Assembly (NCBI GenBank): GCA_016714085.1
Contig: JADJNW010000003.1
Location: 682,001-746,000 of the forward strand
Source: Saprospiraceae bacterium
GTDB lineage: Bacteria; Bacteroidota; Bacteroidia; Chitinophagales; Saprospiraceae
DNA: 64,000 bases
Direction of reading: 5' to 3'
Part shown: positions 48,636 through 59,233 of the stretch, piece after piece
How the letters are laid out: each line of letters starts with the position of its first letter
Numbering within the stretch: position 1 is the stretch's first letter
The notes under the pieces: generated by a model
What the model saw: only the letters and a program-made list of their open reading frames with translations
What the model was told of the DNA's origin: nothing
The model's database searches: none
Made by a program: the position numbers and the translations under genes

Positions 48636-50075
48636 CTACTTCTTAGACAAGCGTTCGTAGATTTTTATTTCCTCCGGGAAGCGTTTAAGCGGGCGATAGT
48701 TCTTTTTTACATAAGCTGCAAAAGCAGAATTCAAAAATTTACCCTGATATATAATAAATCGCGGTTTTTGTTGTAATATTTTAAATAACTCTTTGGTTTG
48801 ATTAATTTCCAGGGCATTCGCATTTTCCTGATCCCAGATCAGAGAGCGATGTATATAGTGCGTCAGGCTTTCTTTATTTAATAAATGGTATATAATTTGA
48901 TGATAATTACCTGTGTAAATTTTATCTTTCGGTTGAATTTTATTATCCAGATATTCAGCCATTTGTGTAGCATAATCCGGTTTGTCCAAATAATCTTTTT
49001 TATAAAAAAGGGTATTAGCAATCATTAATATAATTAAAATCGGATAACCAATTCTGGGTGTAAATATTTTTTTCAACCAGCTATCCCATTGACGCCGTTC
49101 ATCAAAAAAACTACCTGCCATCAAAGCAAAAGGCAGCATAAACTGAATAAAATAATGATCAAATAATTTTCCGGGCAAAATAATGATATATAAAACCGCT
49201 AAAGACCAGGTAATAATTAAAAATTTGAAGCCATTTAAATAAAAAGAACGCCCGAAAAGGCTGTAAAAAAAGAAAAATGTAATAAAAAAGAACCGCGCAA
49301 AGGCTTGTAAAATAAACTCCGCAAACTTTGTCCAATGCTGATCAATAAAGTAATTACCGCTTACTTCAAATGTATAAAACAGGAATTGCTGCGCATAATG
49401 CTGTGAATAATAAAACGCATAAACCGAAGTAAATGGAATCGCAAAACCTATCACACAAGCTATACAAAATATAACGATTTTTGAAATGATCCACTTTTCT
49501 TTAATCGCTTTCCACAGAAAAAAGACCGCAAAAGCAATCGCATCAAATAAAACGACGTATTTTATAATAAAACCCGCCCCCAGGCAAAGCCCGGCTAATA
49601 AAAAATGATGAATCTTTGGAGGCAATAATAATAACCAGAGCGCAATAATGGTAAAGAGATTAAAAAACAACTCTGTATTCGGCGAGATGCCATAATGCGT
49701 GTAAACAGAGGTCATCACAATATACATCACCCCTGTAGCGAAAGGAGCGTGCCCTCGGCCACCCAATTGTTCTTGCACTTTATGCAGCCCCAGTGCGGTA
49801 AGCGCGATCCAAAGCGTCGTCAAAATGCGGATGACAACAATCGATTTGCCAAAAAGAGTCTGAAAAATGCCAAATAAAAGAAAAATGCCAACCGGCTTAG
49901 TATCAATAACATCGATCAGGTAAATTTTGCCTTCGCGGATGGCATCGGCGATAAGGATATAGGTGGATTCATCGTGGTTGATCACCGACGGGAAAAACGA
50001 CAAAAAGCGCATCAACAGCGCCAAAACAGCATACGCTGCCAGCGTTTTAGCCCAGGCTAATGGTTTATTACTCAA
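48636..50075 (-). CDS. ArnT/PMT-like membrane glycosyltransferase (GT39/GT83 type)
   Basis: This 479-residue protein has about eleven membrane helices and, after helix 1, the acidic loop motif INHDESTYILIADAIREGKI, the hallmark of the ArnT/PMT group that uses polyprenyl-phosphate sugars. A short soluble C-terminal region follows. It would transfer a sugar on the periplasmic side of the inner membrane to lipid or protein; neither is known. It lies 32 bp upstream of the cyanophycinase gene on the same strand. Confidence 0.8.
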   Translation of the reverse strand: MSNKPLAWAKTLAAYAVLALLMRFLSFFPSVINHDESTYILIADAIREGKIYLIDVIDTKPVGIFLLFGIFQTLFGKSIVVIRILTTLWIALTALGLHKVQEQLGGRGHAPFATGVMYIVMTSVYTHYGISPNTELFFNLFTIIALWLLLLPPKIHHFLLAGLCLGAGFIIKYVVLFDAIAFAVFFLWKAIKEKWIISKIVIFCIACVIGFAIPFTSVYAFYYSQHYAQQFLFYTFEVSGNYFIDQHWTKFAEFILQAFARFFFITFFFFYSLFGRSFYLNGFKFLIITWSLAVLYIIILPGKLFDHYFIQFMLPFALMAGSFFDERRQWDSWLKKIFTPRIGYPILIILMIANTLFYKKDYLDKPDYATQMAEYLDNKIQPKDKIYTGNYHQIIYHLLNKESLTHYIHRSLIWDQENANALEINQTKELFKILQQKPRFIIYQGKFLNSAFAAYVKKNYRPLKRFPEEIKIYERLSKK

Positions 50076-50205
50076 ATTACTATCCGCATTTTACACAACA
50101 GGAAAGTGCAAAAATAGAAAAATATTGCAATAAGGAAGCGCTATTTTCCTATGCGCACTTTTGTAAGTTAAAAGCGTTATATTTGTACAATAGAAAATAC
50201 AAATT

Positions 50206-50760
50206 ATGTCCGTTCAAGTTACAAAAAGGTTGATTACAGTAGAGGAATACCATAAAATGGGCGAAGTAGGTATTTTGAAAGAAAAGGGTTTGGAGTTAAT
50301 TAACGGAGAAATTATTGAGATGAGTCCAATCGGCAGCAAACATGGGGCAATTGTTGATCGAATTAATAACATATTGCCGCCGCAAATTGCAGGTAAAGCG
50401 ATCTTGCGCATTCAGAACCCGATCATTTTGAGTGATTTATCTGAACCAGAGCCAGATATTTCAATAGTGAAATGGAGAGATGATTTCTATGATGCAGAGC
50501 TTCCTCATGCCAAAGACACTTTATTGGTAATCGAAATTGCGGATAGTTCAATTGTATATGATCGAAAATACAAACTCCCCTTATATGCAGAAAGCGGCGT
50601 ACCCGAATGTTGGCTTATTGATTTGACAAAACAAGAAATCCATATCTACTGGCAACCTCATGGTAATGCATATAAATTCAGCGAATTGGTAAAATTGGGT
50701 GAAACGATTAAAGCGCAATATTTTGATTTACAGTTGGATACCAACCAAGTCTTCGCTTGA
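50206..50760 (+). CDS. Uma2-family (DUF820) putative restriction-type endonuclease
   Basis: This 184-residue protein matches the Uma2 family with a PD-(D/E)xK nuclease fold: YHKMGEVGILKEKGLELING, SEPEPDISIVKWRDDFY, TLLVIEIADSSIVYDRKYKL and GVPECWLIDLTKQEIHIYW. The Asp in PEPDIS, the Glu in VIEIADSS and the following Lys would form the metal site. The family is very common in cyanobacteria and some Bacteroidota but has no well-defined role. A TATATTTG -7 like element lies at 50178-50185. Confidence 0.9.
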   Translation: MSVQVTKRLITVEEYHKMGEVGILKEKGLELINGEIIEMSPIGSKHGAIVDRINNILPPQIAGKAILRIQNPIILSDLSEPEPDISIVKWRDDFYDAELPHAKDTLLVIEIADSSIVYDRKYKLPLYAESGVPECWLIDLTKQEIHIYWQPHGNAYKFSELVKLGETIKAQYFDLQLDTNQVFA

Positions 50761-50794
50761 GGTCATTCAAGAGTCATAATATTTTATATCAGTC

Positions 50795-50826
50795 GCTGCC
50801 GAGCCTCTTAAAGAAAACTCGGCAGC
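50795..50826. other. Inverted repeat between convergent genes
   Basis: GCTGCCGAG (50795-50803) pairs perfectly with CTCGGCAGC (50818-50826) around a 14-base loop. There is no T-run on either side, so a terminator role is uncertain, but the position between two convergent genes fits one. Confidence 0.45.
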
Positions 50827-50838
50827 ACGTCCTGCTCA

Positions 50839-51342
50839 TCACTCCGTCACTATCGGCGCTTCGTTATCTTCCTCCATTTCTTCGGCTTGAGCTCTTTTAT
50901 TGAACTCATCCAGTTCCCGCAGGGCTTCATCGAAGATTGGATTGATTAGATTGGCGTTGCGCAATCCATCGTGTACGATCTTGGTATAAGTCATGGCGTC
51001 GATGCCCAATGCCATAAGGGTATCACCCATCATTTCTCCAAGATCGCTAAGGACTGCCACAAGCGTACTAAATCCCTGATGTCCGCCTCCGCCCATGACT
51101 TGCGTAAAATGCGCGGCGTAAAAAGTACGGGGCATGACATCCTCGTGCAGCGTACCCCGGCGTTCGCTATTATTGGCATACGCGACGCGACGCGATCCCA
51201 TTTTGCGCCTGCCTTGTCGCTCATCCAGCGAAAGACTCACCACATAGGGCTGTATTTCAGACTTGAGATTTAGGAGGGTCGCAATCCAGCTTTGGACTTG
51301 CTCGGGAGAAGGAAGTTCATCTGGGTTTACATAGAATTTCAT
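50839..51342 (-). CDS. Hypothetical protein, possibly a structural or virion-like Bacteroidota protein
   Basis: This 167-residue soluble protein has an N-terminal helix (ELPSPEQVQSWIATLLNLKS), the segment VVSLSLDERQGRRKMGSRRV, and a Gly-rich turn QVMGGGGHQGFSTLV, and ends in an acidic Glu-rich tail. It has no signal peptide. The SLDERQ...KMG region looks like that of small Bacteroidota proteins of unknown function that I recall only loosely. No function is assigned, and the structural suggestion in the title is weak. Confidence 0.45.
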   Translation of the reverse strand: MKFYVNPDELPSPEQVQSWIATLLNLKSEIQPYVVSLSLDERQGRRKMGSRRVAYANNSERRGTLHEDVMPRTFYAAHFTQVMGGGGHQGFSTLVAVLSDLGEMMGDTLMALGIDAMTYTKIVHDGLRNANLINPIFDEALRELDEFNKRAQAEEMEEDNEAPIVTE

Positions 51343-51537
51343 AAGGCTTTTAAATTTAAAAGGTTATTAAATAGAAAATACATCCGCAACGAGTGCGCAA
51401 GCCTTATGGTGTAAATTTTGTAAAAACGTATGCAATTTAGTTGCAGAAGTATCCGATTTAACTACTTATTTTTGGCTTCATAAAGGATTGCAAAGTATTT
51501 TTTTCAGAGATTTGGAGATTCATCAACGAAACTTATC

Positions 51538-54378
51538 TTGATTGCAAAGCATAGATATCATATCTTAAATGTTCTATTTTGTTTATTTTTTCCGATTGTT
51601 GCGTTGTTCGCTCAACCCTATCATTTTAGTCCCATATACCAAGAGTTTTATACCCAAGACAATGGCTTCCCCAATCTTTGCATTACAAATATTTGGCAAG
51701 ACCATAATGGTAAATTGTGGATGCAACTTTGCAGGAAGATAAAATTATCACCCTAGACGGTTACCAAATGCGCTATTGGAATGTGCCCAGCCAATACGGC
51801 AAGCACTTTTGGAAGGCATAAGCGATGAAGGTATCCTTTACGGATATACCATGGAACCGACAACCGATTCCATTCAATTATTCTCTTATAACACTATAAA
51901 TAGACAAAAACACCTGCTGTCTTTTCCAAGAAAAGATAATGCGGCCTCTAAAATATTCCTATTGCCATCGGATAAGCCCGATACGCTACTGGTAGTCAAA
52001 GTGACCACTGATGTAGTTAAAATCTACCAATGGAACATCCATCAAAATAAATTGACTTTGCAAGCCGAAGTTCCCATCGTCACGTCCATCCACAAATCTT
52101 TGCTCGATAATCCCTATTATCGAATATACAAGCATGACAACCACTTGTTTATCTTTTTGTCAAATGGACAAGGACTCCCAATCGTCTATGATCTTAAAAG
52201 CAATGAAGTGGTAAAGACGCGGATGGGAAGTGACGTGCAAATGTTGAATGCTGACTTCAGCGTAGGGCTCTACAATCTACAAATCAATATCCTTTATCAC
52301 AATGGCGCATTATTCTTATGTCATCCATTTTTGACCAATACGCTACTTCGCTTTGATAAAGTGCAACAATCTTGGCATCCCTATAAGTTGGGTAATCCGG
52401 GCGATCATCGTTTGAATATGTTCCAGGACGAGCGCGGTAATCTGCTCTGTATATATCGCAACGCCAAAGGAGAGCAGCGCGCACTATTGCAAGATACGTT
52501 GGGCGTACAACACGACTATACCGACGCTTTACCTCGTGGGGTTAAACTCAATACACTCGCCAGTAGAGATTTCCGGCAACAAGTTTTAGTCGGGACACCG
52601 ACTGGGCTTCATGCCATTGAAGTAAGCCAGGATTTAGGCATTCAAACCTTCTTCAAGGACGCTTCCCTGCGCTGGTTATTTGAAAATCCTCAACAATCAT
52701 CGGTCGTCGCAGGCTTGCGCTCTGTCGGATGGAAAAATATTTCCAGGCAAAATATAATATCTGATAATGAATTCCTTAATAATTGCGACCCAGCCATTGA
52801 TATACCTTCTCATACGCTCGGTGACATCGTCAAAGACAGCGCTCAGCACTACTGGCGTGTATTTGAGCGGCGCTTATATCGCTATAATTTATCTCAAAAT
52901 ACCTGCAAATCTTATTTGCTCAATACATCGGATCAATTCCCTCCCAACAATCCTTTGGCTTATGTACCTGAACATAAAATAGCGCTCGGACATCAAGCAT
53001 CAGGTAAGCTCTATTTTTTTGATATTGCCACCGAGACGCTCTCTACGTATCAGGAAAACGGATCAACCAAAATATTTCTGGGGCATCCCCGACAAATCAA
53101 ACAAAGTTCCGAAGGCAATTTATTGGTAGCTACGCTCAATGGTTGGTACGAAGTGGACTACCGCAACCAAACCAGCACGCTCCACCACGAAGGCACCGAA
53201 ATTATCTCCATTTTTGAAGACTCCCAGCAACGTATCTGGTTGGGAACGGCAGAAAATGGCTTGTACATCTACCATATTGACAAAGACAGCACCCAAATCG
53301 TCAATACCACTTCCGGTTTAGCCAACAACACCGTCGTTAGCGTCCTGGAAGACGACGATGGCATGTTTTGGGTAGGAACGTACACTGGATTATCATTAGT
53401 CTCGAAAGATGGCGAAGTCATCACCAACTTCTACACCCAGCATGGCTTAAGCAGCAATGAATTCAACCGCTTTTCCGCGTTAAAGGCAAGCGACGGCAGG
53501 CTTTGGTTCGGTACCATCAAAGGATTGAATGCTTTCGATCCTGCATTTGTTAAACAGCAATTATTCTGTGAAACTGCACCCCACATTTTTCTGACCGAAG
53601 CAACTTGGTTCGATGACACAGTGGGCAAAGAAGTGGTGCAACAAACCGATCTATATGCATTGCAGGGCATTACCCTTTCCCCCTGGCATCGCTATTTGTC
53701 GCTGCGTTTTGCCGTATCTAGCTACGTAAAGCCCCAGGAAAATGAATACGCCTACAAAATCGAAGGCATCCACAACGATTGGGAAGCACTCGGCGAACAT
53801 CCTTTTTTAGATTTAAACAATCTCCCCATCGGCACTTACGATTCGCTGATCCGTGGTGCCAACTACAAAAACCGATGGACGGAAAATACCATCCGACTGA
53901 CCATCGAAGTGCGCCCTTTTTTCTTCCAAACTTTGTGGTTTCGACTAAGCATTGCATTGTTGATAATCATTGCGCTTTACTTCATCATTCATAAACGCTG
54001 GCAAAAGAAAGTTTCCGTAGCAGTTGAAAATACATTCAATGAACTTCCCCCAACAAAACTACCTTTGCTCCAGCAAGTCCAGCAATTTATTGAGCGCAAT
54101 ATCCAGCAGGAAAACCTCAGCGTACAAAATATTTGCGATGCTTTAAATATCAGCCGCACCAAACTCCACAATGAAATAAAAAAACAAACCGGGTTTTCGA
54201 CTACCCGCTACATTCGGCGCGTGCGTCTGGAGCGCGCCAAAACGCTCTTGAAACCACCGATCTTACCGTTGCTGAAGTCGCCCACCAGGTCGGCTACAAG
54301 TATCCAAAGTATTTCTCGCGGTTATTCTCAGAAGAATTTGGCAAGTCACCCAGCGATGCACGTAAGTCGGGGCAGTAG
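51538..54378 (+). CDS. Propeller/Y_Y_Y membrane regulator with AraC-type DNA-binding domain, three frame breaks
   Basis: Repairing missing bases at about 51722 (G), 51807-51810 (T) and 54254 (G) gives one protein of about 947 residues. It has a signal peptide, a two-component-regulator-type propeller (ITNIWQDHNGKLW, IISIFEDSQQRIWLGTAENG and VVSVLEDDDGMFWVGTYTGL), a Y_Y_Y domain (about 53690-53920), a membrane helix (about 53930-53990) and a C-terminal AraC helix-turn-helix (54060-54378, VAEVAHQVGYKYPKYFSRLF). The histidine kinase and receiver domains found in hybrid systems are absent. It would sense a periplasmic ligand and bind DNA directly from the membrane. The start is a TTG at 51538; no ATG is in frame. 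The secreted genes downstream are likely targets. Confidence 0.85.
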
Positions 54379-54586
54379 CATAGAAAAGCCTGGATCGTTT
54401 TCCAATTTTTGAGCTCATTTAGAATGTACTTTACGTACAAAGAACTACAAGATATGTAATGTCTTATCGAGGATTATGCTGAGATGTAAAAGAATGATGT
54501 AGTTTAGAATTGTTTTCATGTAAATAAAAGCCTTTTTCTTTCGTCATTTGATACCATACTGTAATGTATTGATGTATTGAAGTCAA

Positions 54587-54669
54587 CATATGATTTTTCG
54601 TCGTCCACATTTGATTTTTGTCTTCGACATATCATGTTACGTCGTCCACATATCATTATTCGTTTTACT
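54587..54669 (+). repeat. Forward block of 21-bp iterons (four units)
   Basis: Units are CATATGATTTTTCGTCGTC at 54587-54607, CATTTGATTTTTGTCTTCGA at 54608-54627 (20 bp), CATATCATGTTACGTCGTCC at 54628-54648 and CATATCATTATTCGTTTTAC at 54649-54669. The period of 21 bp equals two helical turns, so proteins bound to each unit would face the same side of DNA. Confidence 0.8.
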
Positions 54670-54736
54670 CACCTGGCTTTCTGGCATGAAAAATACCTTT
54701 TCCGACCTCGGAAAGTGAAAAAACGATATCGATATA

Positions 54737-54752
54737 TGATATGTACATATCA
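54737..54752. promoter_or_regulatory. 16-bp perfect palindrome in the centre of the iteron array
   Basis: TGATATGTACATATCA is a perfect palindrome between the two iteron blocks and reuses the ATATCA/TGATAT core of the iterons. An adjacent CGATATCG (54724-54731) is also palindromic. This may be a dimer binding site. Confidence 0.6.
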
Positions 54753-54785
54753 AAAAATGAATAAAGCATATCATAATCTCAGTTG

Positions 54786-54848
54786 TTGACGACGACAAAT
54801 GATATGTTGACAACGAAATATCATGTGACGACAACGAAATATCAAATG
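54786..54848 (-). repeat. Reverse block of 21-bp iterons (three units)
   Basis: On the reverse strand the units are CATTTGATATTTCGTTGTCG at 54848-54828, CACATGATATTTCGTTGTCA at 54827-54807 and CATATCATTTGTCGTCGTCA at 54806-54786. Each is exactly 21 bp, the same family as the forward block but in opposite orientation. Confidence 0.8.
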
Positions 54849-55046
54849 TTTTTGACGCCAACAAGGTTATTGATGCCGATAATGCCATTTCTTTTAACGA
54901 AAAAGTAAATTGGAATATCCTGAACCAAAAATTATTTCCCATTAAAACCTGAGTTATCCCAGAACTTTAAAAAACACTTTACGAAAAGAAAAATACCTCA
55001 CCGAATAGCAATTTGGTCAGAATTCGATCATGCCTACCCCATTTGT

Positions 55047-55081
55047 GAACAATAGTGAACCATTTTGAACAATAGTGAACC
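55047..55081 (+). promoter_or_regulatory. Pair of direct repeats, candidate AraC-type operator
   Basis: GAACAATAGTGAACC occurs at 55047-55061 and again at 55067-55081, a 20-bp spacing. AraC-family activators typically bind such direct half-sites about two helical turns apart, just upstream of the -33 element. The candidate promoter begins 14 bp downstream. Confidence 0.55.
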
Positions 55082-55094
55082 TACAAAATCGGGC

Positions 55095-55121
55095 TTGTGG
55101 TCTTGTTCTTCCGTAATTTTG
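55095..55121 (+). promoter_or_regulatory. Candidate promoter of the propeller/beta-helix protein gene
   Basis: A perfect -7 element TAATTTTG lies at 55114-55121, with TTG at 55095-55097, 16 bases upstream, slightly short of the usual spacing. The transcript would have a leader of about 55 bases. Confidence 0.45.
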
Positions 55122-55183
55122 AGCAGGAAAAAAGTACAATAAATTGATACAAGACCTAAGAGACAAATTATAACAAGACGACC

Positions 55184-58100
55184 ATGAAAAAAATAGTACA
55201 TGTGTGGGCGGTGCTGCTCTGTACTGCGTTCGCTTACCCACAACTTTCTGCACAGGATTACTTATTGGAATTTATCGAAACGCCCACGGGCTATGATGAT
55301 CCGAACCGTGGGTATCAAGGAGATCCTATTATTTATGATGGAAAGTTGTATTTGCGATATGCTGATAATAGCGGAAATAGACAGCTCTTCGTCTGGGACG
55401 GTGCAACGCTCACACCCATACCAAGTCCGTCGGGCTATGATGACCCTAATCATGGTTATATAGGCAATCCGATTATCTATGACGGGAAACTATACCTGCG
55501 CTACGAAGACAATAATGGCAACTATGATCTATTCTCCTGGAATGGTACAACCCTCACGCCTATACCAAGTCCAATGGACTATGAAGACAATGGCTACGAG
55601 GGGGAGCCTATTATCTACAATGACAAACTGTACCTACGCTATAGACATAATGATTTTCATGTCGATTTAATGGCGTGGGATGGCAGTACCCTCACGCCTA
55701 TACCAAGCCCAATGGGCTATGAAAGCAATGGCTACGAAGGTAACCCGATTATCTATGATGGTAAATTATATCTACGCTATTGGTATAATGATTTTCATTA
55801 CGATTTAATGGCGTGGGACGGCACTACGCTGACATCCATTCCCAGCCCGATGGGATACGATAGTAATAGCCATGGTTACTATGCCAATCCTATCGTATTT
55901 GATGGCAAATTATATCTACGCTATTGGCATAATGCTGGTCAATACGATCTGATGGCGTGGGACGGCAGTACCCTTACCCCTATACCCACCCCCGCAGGAT
56001 ATGATGGTTCTAATAAGGGCTATAATATTTAGGCAATGATAATAATTCCGATTTATTCTCCTGGAATGGCAGTACCCTCACCCCTATTCCCAGCCCTGCG
56101 GGATATGATATGCACCCATTTAGTAATGGCTATTTGGGTAAGCCAATTGTTTATGATGGTAAACTGCATCTCCGATACTCAGACAATGGTCGCAATTCTG
56201 ATTTGATGATTTGGGATGGCAGCATGTTTACCCCTATTGAGAGCCCAATGGGCTATGAAAATAGTTTAAGAGGCTATTTTAGTTCTACTAGTATTCCTTT
56301 TATTTTTAATGGGAAATTGTATCTACAGTATCGGGATAATAGTAGCAACGAAGACTTATTCGTTTGGAATGGTAGCACGCTTACGCCGATTCCCAGTCCG
56401 TCAGGTTATGATACCGATGGCGGCTATTCTGGGAATCCGATTATCTACAATGGAGCGTTATACTTGCACTATGAAAACAACAATGAAACTGGTGTACTCG
56501 CCAAGCTCCTCACTTGCGAGAGCCCCGGCTCGACTGTCACCGTCACCACCACCGATGATGTAGTGGATGGCGATGTTTCTTCTATTGCCAATCTCATCGC
56601 TACCCCTGGCGCAGACGGTTTTATCAGCTTACGCGAAGCCATCTCTGCTGCCAACAATACCCCCGGCGCCGATGAAATCCTTTTTGATCCTAGTACCGAC
56701 GGTACGCCTTTTGTGCTTGACATTGGCTCCAGCAACGAAGATATCAACGCCGACGGCGACCTCGACATTACTGGCTGTGGGGGCTTGACCATCACCGGCA
56801 ATGGCGCTACCAATACCATCATCGATGGCAATATGACCGAGCGGGTATTCCATCATCGAGAAGGGAACCTGACCATCAGCGGCGTGACGGTACAAAATGG
56901 GAATGCCGATGAATCAGGTGGCGGCTTGCGCAGTTCAAAGTTGGAATCAATGGTAAATCTTAGCAATTGCATTTTTGATTCTAACACTGCTACGGAAAGC
57001 GGGGGTGGTGCCGCTTTTTTCGGTTCAAGAGAGAAGGTATTTATTATGAATTGTCAATTTACCAATAACCAAGCGACAGATAGCGGAGGCGCAATTTATA
57101 CCTCTAAAACCGAAGGGGAAGTCACTATATCCAATAGCCAATTTATCAATAATAAAGCTGAAGATACTGGTGGTATCGATTTACAAGGAACAAGAGAGGT
57201 GATGTATCTCACGAATAGTACTATCGCCAATAATATGGCTACTGATGGTTATGGTGGTGGAATGTCCGTTGATGGGGTTGGCGCCAAACTCTTTATGAAC
57301 GGTACGACTCTTTCCGGCAATATGGCAACTACCTACGGCGGTGGCATCGCTGTTAGAGGTTTTAGTACCGAGTCCATGCTCACCAATATGACGATTTCCG
57401 GTAACCGAGCCAATACGAATGGCGGAGGATTGGCAGCACTCACTTCTTCCAATATAATGATCAACTTAAACTTTGTGACCATCACCGAAAATATTGCTGA
57501 TGATGATAATAATGACGATGGTAACGGTGGCGGTATCTATATTGAAAATAGCAGCACCAATAACATCAATATTCAAAACTCCATCCTACAGGGCAATGCT
57601 GATAAAAGCACACCGTCCAGTGATGACTGTGCGACTGCCGGTAGCAGCACAATTACAAGTTTAGGCGGCAATGTCTTCGGCGATAACACGGGCTGCTCTC
57701 CTGGTATGAATGATACGACCGATGATGCAGATTTGTTGCCTTTAGCTGACAACGGCGGCTTCACCCAAACCCATGCATTAGGTTGCAATAGTGCTGCAAT
57801 CGACTTTGCCGTTTGCGGCGATGTGGATATAGACCAACGCGGCGAAGCCCGCAACGATGGTGCTTGCGATGCCGGGGCATTTGAAGCATATCAAAGCTCA
57901 GGAGTTCCCATCACCGTCACTACCAATAATGATGTCGTAGATGGCGACATCACTTCCATTGCCAACCTTATCGCTACACCAGGCGCGGACGGCTTTATCA
58001 GCTTGCGCGAAGCCATCTCCGCAGCTAACAACACCCTCGGCGCGGATGAAATTGTATTCGACCCTATTACCAATGGTACCCCCTTGTGCTGGACATTGGC

Positions 58101-59174
58101 TCCACCAATGAAGATGCCAATGCCGATGGCGACCTCGACATCACTGGCTGCGCGGGCTCGACCATCACGGGCAACGGACCGACCAATACTATCATCGATG
58201 GCAATATGACCGAGCGGGTATTCCATCACCTGGTGGGCGACCTGACCATTAGCGGTGTGACCGTGCGAAATGGTAATGCCATTGGCGGTAATTTATTCCC
58301 TGAAAATGGCGGTGGTGGCATTGTGAGTGATGCGCAAGATGCTACGGTTACGTTATCCGATTGCACTTTTGACTTAAACGAGAGCGATGATACCGGTGGA
58401 GCAGCTCTCTTTTTACCTTCAGTTGATGAAGTTATCATTACGGATTGTTTGTTTATGAATAATAAAGCAGCCAACCAAGGAGGCGCTATATATAGTATCG
58501 CTTCGACTATTTCTATCCTCCGGACGGTATTCACAACAAACGAGTCGGTATCTTCAAATGGGGGCGCTATTGCGCATCAAAAAACATTGAATTGCACCAA
58601 CTGTGTTTTTTATAATAACAAAGCGCCCAACGGCGATGGTGGCGCGATTCGGACTGCAGGAGGGCTGCTAAATCTAATTAATTCGACGCTTACCGCTAAT
58701 ATGGCTGGCGATGATGGTGGAGCGATCAATATTGGCGGCTCTGATGCAAATATCTACAATTCCATTCTGTGGAATAATTCCCCATACGAGGTGCACCACG
58801 TCGTTGCAGACGCAGATAAAACGTTGACGATTGCCAACAGCATTTTGCAGGGCGGTATCGGCGCTGTGGTAGCACAAACCATCATGTTTGCTAATCCCAT
58901 CGTCGTTGATGGTGGTGGCAATAAAGACGTCGATCCTAATTTCGTCAACGCCAATGACCCGGATGGCGCAGACAATGAATGGCGCACTGCGGATGATGAC
59001 TTGGTACTGAGTGACGGTTCTCCCGCGATTGATATGGGGAATAACAGTTTTATCAACGAAATGATAGACATCATAAAAAATTTACGCATTGCCGCAGGTA
59101 TGGTGGACATGGGCGCATACGAATTTGGCTCCGGCTGCACAAGTTGCGGCACGTTTCCGTGGAAGGGGAATTAA
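55184..59174 (+). CDS. Giant secreted propeller/parallel beta-helix repeat protein, two frame breaks
   Basis: Joining 55184-56032, 56032-58209 and 58086-59174 gives a protein of about 1330 residues. The signal peptide is followed by about eight repeats of about 47 residues with the pattern NPIIYDGKLYLRY and LMAWDGSTLTPIPSPMGYD (a propeller-like array). Two tandem modules then start GADGFISLREAISAANN and continue as right-handed beta-helices rich in GG and SGNMA turns. The protein ends GCTSCGTFPWKGN. Breaks lie at about 56020-56032, where a stop and loss of part of a repeat unit occur, and at 58083-58084, where one T is missing. It is likely a surface adhesin or glycan-binding protein. No usual type IX sorting domain is present. 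Confidence 0.8.
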
Positions 59175-59233
59175 GTAATTGGAAACCAGTGTATCATCAT
59201 GATGAGGGGGTACGCAACTAACAAATTACGACC

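Larger units (their letters stand above)
54379..55183. other. 805-bp regulatory region with iterons, a palindrome and direct repeats
   Basis: No credible gene lies here. It holds four forward and three reverse 21-bp repeats (54587-54669 and 54786-54848), a 16-bp perfect palindrome (54737-54752), a pair of 15-bp direct repeats (55047-55081) and a candidate promoter (55095-55121). The region links the AraC-type regulator gene with the first secreted protein gene. Confidence 0.75.

Noticed and set aside
54577..54942. Short frames of 70 and 101 codons
   Set aside because: Their Ser/His/Ile periodicity simply reflects the 21-bp iterons; no initiation signal or family match.
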